In this document: piece by piece, positions 10,003 through 12,436 of the stretch
Layout of the letters: every line of letters begins with the position of its first letter
Position numbering within the stretch: position 1 is the first letter of the stretch
Source: Chlamydomonas sphaeroides
Taxonomy: Eukaryota; Chlorophyta; Chlorophyceae; Chlamydomonadales; Chlamydomonadaceae
Reading direction: 5' to 3'
DNA length: 12,436 nt
NCBI GenBank assembly: GCA_001662425.1
Contig: BDDC01001644.1
Location: 1 to 12,436 of the forward strand
Notes under the pieces: generated by a model
The model's database searches: none
What the model was told of the DNA's origin: nothing
What the model saw: the letters and a program-made list of their open reading frames with translations, nothing else
Translations under genes and position numbers: made by a program

Positions 10003-10260
10003 GTGCGACACCGCCAGCACAGGTGCGAAGTCCTTAAACAGCAAGGCTTTGAGTACGATGGTCAACGTACAGCCTGCTTCGTGCTCCTTCTAAGCTACGA
10101 TGACCAGCACATAGAGTTACCAGGACCTACGACATCTGAGCGAGTGGCGCGAAGCGCTAAACGTACACCAATTATAATAGTTATTACACTCCCGTGTTTC
10201 ACTGTCATATTGATGTTAGGTGCTTTGTATGTGTTCAGGCAGGCGGAGATGAGACACTAA
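10003..10260 (+). other. ORF with one predicted membrane helix but no ATG start
   Basis: The frame encodes ...ERVARSAKRTPIIIVITLP, then CFTVILMLGALYVF, then a short basic tail and a stop. It has a convincing hydrophobic segment but its first in-frame ATG lies inside that segment, and the frame is closed by a TAG at 9988. It could be a last exon of an unseen gene, or simply AT-rich DNA that happens to encode hydrophobic residues. It overlaps the candidate promoter of the next gene. Confidence 0.12.
10168..10184 (+). promoter_or_regulatory. CCAAT/TATA-like element upstream of the secreted-protein gene
   Basis: The stretch ccaattataatagttat lies about 200 nt before the chosen ATG (10379) and combines CCAAT-like and TATA-like motifs. 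It is the most AT-rich spot between the two genes. It overlaps the weak ORF at 10003-10260, so only one of the two readings is likely to be right. Confidence 0.25.
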
Positions 10261-10378
10261 GGAATGACGTGCTTTGTTGCTGGTACAGCGTTTCCGTTGC
10301 GTTCAGGGGACGAACTCAGGTCTCCTAATGTCGATGGTGTCGAGCTTACATACAACGCAGCGATGTCCACGCAGAACC

Positions 10379-12396
10379 ATGGCGCCACGGACACATAGCA
10401 TCATATGGGTATTCCTGCTGTTTATATCAATATCGCCTGCATCCAGCGACCTTTTTGATACCACTAGCTGCGTGCGAGTCAGCACGGGAGCGCAACTTGC
10501 TGCTGCATTCGCCGGGAGCGACGAGTGCGCCCTCGTTGCGACACCAGTTCTGGAGCTCAGCGATGAAAGCTTCCAGGGCATTGCTCCAATTCCAGTGCCA
10601 CTCCGCAAGAACTTCACAGTGGTCGGTCGCGGTGCGGATGCGACGCTGTTGCTTCTGCCGGCCAGACGCAAGGCAAGTTTGAAAGCCCAGCATGTAGCGT
10701 GCTGGGCAATGCACCGGTACCGCTTGCCGCACAACGGCGAACCTTGGCTTTGCCAACCCGGCGGGGCGCGCCTGGCGCTTACTGTCCCCCCCGCACACAC
10801 ACACGCGCAATCTGAACTGCTGTGAGCATAAATGATCCCCTACAACAGGTGGAACTGTCGAGTGGCGTGGTCCTCGGCATCCGTGACATTGCGCTGTGGC
10901 GCTTCCGGACCGACAGCTTCTTGCGGGCGCCCGGGCTCGACCTGCTTGCGCCGCGAGCAGGGCCCCCGGCGGGCACCATGATCTCCTTCACAGCCTGCAC
11001 CGGCATAATTGATTACTGCCTCCCCTGGTACGTGCGAGCCGACTCGGCACGCCTGGTGCGGAGGTCGGCGTGGGGCACAGCTGCCCAGCGAGCTGCAGTG
11101 CCCAGCCGGCCCCGAGCAACCCCAGCTGCCGCCCAGTTGCCCTGCCCCCTACACCCTCCCGGTCGCCCCTCCCTGCTCTGCCCCTCGCTGCGCTTCGCTC
11201 CGCGCCGCACGCAGTGACCTGATGCGCCAGAACTGGGCGGCGGCCGTGCGGCCGCCTGGCATGCCCGGGCAGCAGCTCTACGGCGTGTGCAGCGCTATGG
11301 ACAAATGCTCGCCGAACCCAGCCGCGCCCCTGACGCAGGTGCGCCCCAGCCTGCGCCGCATGCGCCTAGCTAGCGCCAACATCAGGTTGCCGCCAGCCCA
11401 CACAAGCCCGTGCGCGCTTAACGTCGGAGATTCAGGTGTATCCCCATTCATTCTTATTCCACGAAAAGCCCGTGCGCGCCGCAGCGCTCGCCCCGCCCAG
11501 CCTCCATCCCTGGGCTCATCTCCCGCCCCCCGCGGACCCCTTTTTCCCCGGCTGCCACGCCGCAGCGCTGCTGGCCCGGCAGTAGCGTGCTGACAGGTGC
11601 GTCGGCCCGCTGGGTTGACCCGGGACGGGCGCCAGGTTCCCCAGGTTCCGGACCGACGTGGCCCTTAGCTTGACCGCTGCCCGCCAGTGTGGCTTGGACT
11701 TGGACCAGGACGCGTCAGCGTTTCGACGGGAGCAGCCAACCGCTCGCTTGACTCCAGCGTGGGCCAGTGCGGCTTGGTCTTGATGCGCGCATGGCGACAC
11801 GCACCTGCGCGAGTGGGAGAGAGCTCGCGGGGGTGTGGTGTGTGGCGCAGCGCACATGCCGACCTCGCAGCGCCGCGGCCTGCCGTGCCCGCGGCCCGCT
11901 CCCTTCCATCCGCCCCAGACCTGGCCCTCGCCGGGGCCGACCAGGACTCGGTGGGCAAACCCCAGCCCAGCGGATACAACCTGGGCATACGGGACTCGGC
12001 CATCTTCTGCCGCGGCGTGGCGACGCAGAGCTGCATCGACACCCACACCGCCGTCGGTGCGTGCGCGGCCGGGTCACACGCGGCGCCGCGTGCTGCCTGG
12101 CGGCTGTGCAGCTGTAGGGGCGGGCATCGGGTCGCTCGGTTGCATGCCGGGGCGCTGCTGCGGTCGCCGTGTGCTGGGTGGGCTGCAATGGGTTTCTCAG
12201 CCGTCTCCCAGCGCAGAGCCAGCCATCCAGGCCATTCTTGCCCAGTCACCGCCCCCACGCTCTCCTGCCATCACGGCTGCAGGCTGCCAGCTGCTCATGC
12301 TGAGCGGCAAGGGCGACCCGCTGCCGCCGCTGCTCGAGCTGGCCGCCCTGCCGCAAGCGACCGGCGCCGCTGCGGGCCAAGGCGGCGCGGCCGCGA

Positions 12397-12427
<31 letters not shown>

Positions 12428-12436
12428 GGGGGCGCC
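10379..12436 (+). CDS. Secreted or membrane-anchored Cys-containing ectodomain protein, 5' part, 6 exons, runs off the window
   Basis: Proposed exons: 10379-10672, 10849-11027, 11215-11338, 11566-11596, 11919-12056, 12283-12436 (open). All phases join, giving 306 aa before the edge. The product begins with a signal peptide (MAPRTHSIIWVFLLFISISP, likely cleavage near residue 23), then strand-rich sequence with an NFT glycosylation sequon (about 78-80), and cysteines in every exon. Blocks such as RKNFTVVGRGADATLLLLPA, LSSGVVLGIRDIALWRF, and PSGYNLGIRDSAIFCRG resemble, from memory, a large family of algal extracellular proteins with pectin-lyase-like repeats. The last exon enters an 11-glycine run. 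In related proteins such a linker can precede a membrane helix and sometimes an intracellular kinase domain; that is inference, since neither is inside the window. The start was chosen for its ACCATGG context and signal peptide; in-frame ATGs at 10328 and 10334 would add 15-17 residues. Function unknown. Confidence 0.72.
10673..10848 (+). other. GC-AG intron, intron 1 of the secreted-protein gene
   Basis: The donor reads AAG|GCAAGT, the ideal consensus for the minor GC-AG intron class, and the acceptor reads TACAACAG|GTGGAA. Both sides are phase 0 and join LLLLPARRK to VELSSGVVLG. Read-through hits a stop at 10823-10825, and no good GT donor lies nearby. The intron contains a C7 run and a short CA repeat (10786-10804). 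Confidence 0.75.
11404..11479 (+). repeat. Short direct repeat in intron 3 of the secreted-protein gene
   Basis: The 14-mer aagcccgtgcgcgc occurs at 11404-11417 and 11466-11479. Both copies lie in the predicted intron (11339-11565). Confidence 0.5.
11566..11596 (+). other. Predicted 31-nt micro-exon of the secreted-protein gene
   Basis: The exon lies between an acceptor (CACGCCGCAG|CGC) and a strong donor (ACAG|GTGCGT). It enters in phase 0 and leaves in phase 1, exactly what the flanking exons require, and encodes RCWPGSSVLT. Without it the 11338 donor (phase 0) and the 11919 acceptor (phase 1) do not match. It adds one cysteine. The prediction rests on phase logic and splice consensus only. 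Confidence 0.6.
11665..11790 (+). repeat. Degenerate 80-bp duplication within intron 4 of the secreted-protein gene
   Basis: gcttgac...gccagtgtggcttggacttg near 11668-11702 is repeated as gcttgac...gccagtgcggcttggtcttg near 11746-11782, an offset of 78-80 bp. It lies wholly in the predicted intron (11597-11918). Confidence 0.5.
12399..12432 (+). repeat. (GGC)n tract coding polyglycine at the window end
   Basis: Nine GGC codons followed by two GGG codons in the frame of the secreted-protein gene give 11 consecutive glycines. The tract ends three to four bases before the edge of the window. Confidence 0.85.

Larger units (their letters stand above)
8010..10378. other. Divergent intergenic region without a confident gene
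   Basis: This 2.4 kb separates the starts of COX15 (minus) and the secreted-protein gene (plus). It should contain both promoters. It holds two GA microsatellite-like stretches (8571-8590), a G-rich tract (8997-9013) and several AT-rich patches. It also holds two weak ORFs, described separately. Base composition drops from very GC-rich to mixed toward 9200-10260, which could mark old inserted DNA, but no terminal repeats or transposase or reverse transcriptase motifs were seen. Confidence 0.6.

Noticed and set aside
10274..10378. Earlier start for the secreted-protein gene
   Set aside because: The frame is open upstream with ATGs at 10328 and 10334, but these give a long basic N-terminus before the signal peptide. 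The ATG at 10379 has the better context (ACCATGG) and a typical signal peptide.
1..12436. Bacterial operon, phage, CRISPR or viral content
   Set aside because: No ribosome binding sites, co-directional packed genes, regularly spaced repeats or viral hallmark motifs were seen; the two real genes have eukaryotic exon-intron structure.

Overview
The window looks like nuclear DNA of a green alga (Chlorophyta, probably a core chlorophyte such as Chlamydomonadales; this is inference). The reasons are very high GC, genes cut into many short exons by 150-500 nt introns with GT/GC...AG ends, alanine- and glycine-rich low-complexity coding sequence, a nuclear-type mitochondrial gene that resembles plant homologues, and a secreted protein that resembles a family expanded in volvocine-type algae. 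There is no operon, no bacterial-style gene packing, and no CRISPR array or recognisable RNA gene.

Layout: (1) Bases 1-3182 hold no gene I can support, only degenerate tandem repeats and low-complexity sequence. (2) Bases 3183-8009, minus strand, hold a complete 13-exon gene for mitochondrial heme A synthase (COX15, type-2 CtaA). All 12 introns can be placed so that the reading frame is kept; the product is 575 aa with a long targeting region and all four expected heme-ligand histidines. (3) Bases 8010-10378 are a 2.4 kb intergenic stretch, visibly less GC-rich toward its right end, with microsatellites, one G-tract and two weak ORFs, possibly old mobile-element debris. (4) From 10379 to the right edge, plus strand, lies the 5' part of a secreted or membrane-anchored cysteine-containing ectodomain protein: six exons, including a 31-nt micro-exon, open at the window end in a polyglycine tract.

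The two genes diverge from each other and share no obvious pathway. COX15 makes heme A for cytochrome c oxidase in the inner mitochondrial membrane; the second product enters the secretory pathway. The most useful observations are exon-level: a near-textbook GC-AG intron in the secreted gene, a probable second GC-AG intron in COX15, a predicted 31-nt micro-exon, unusual N- and C-terminal extensions on COX15, and simple-sequence tracts in introns and coding exons. I found no evidence of a wholly new biological system.
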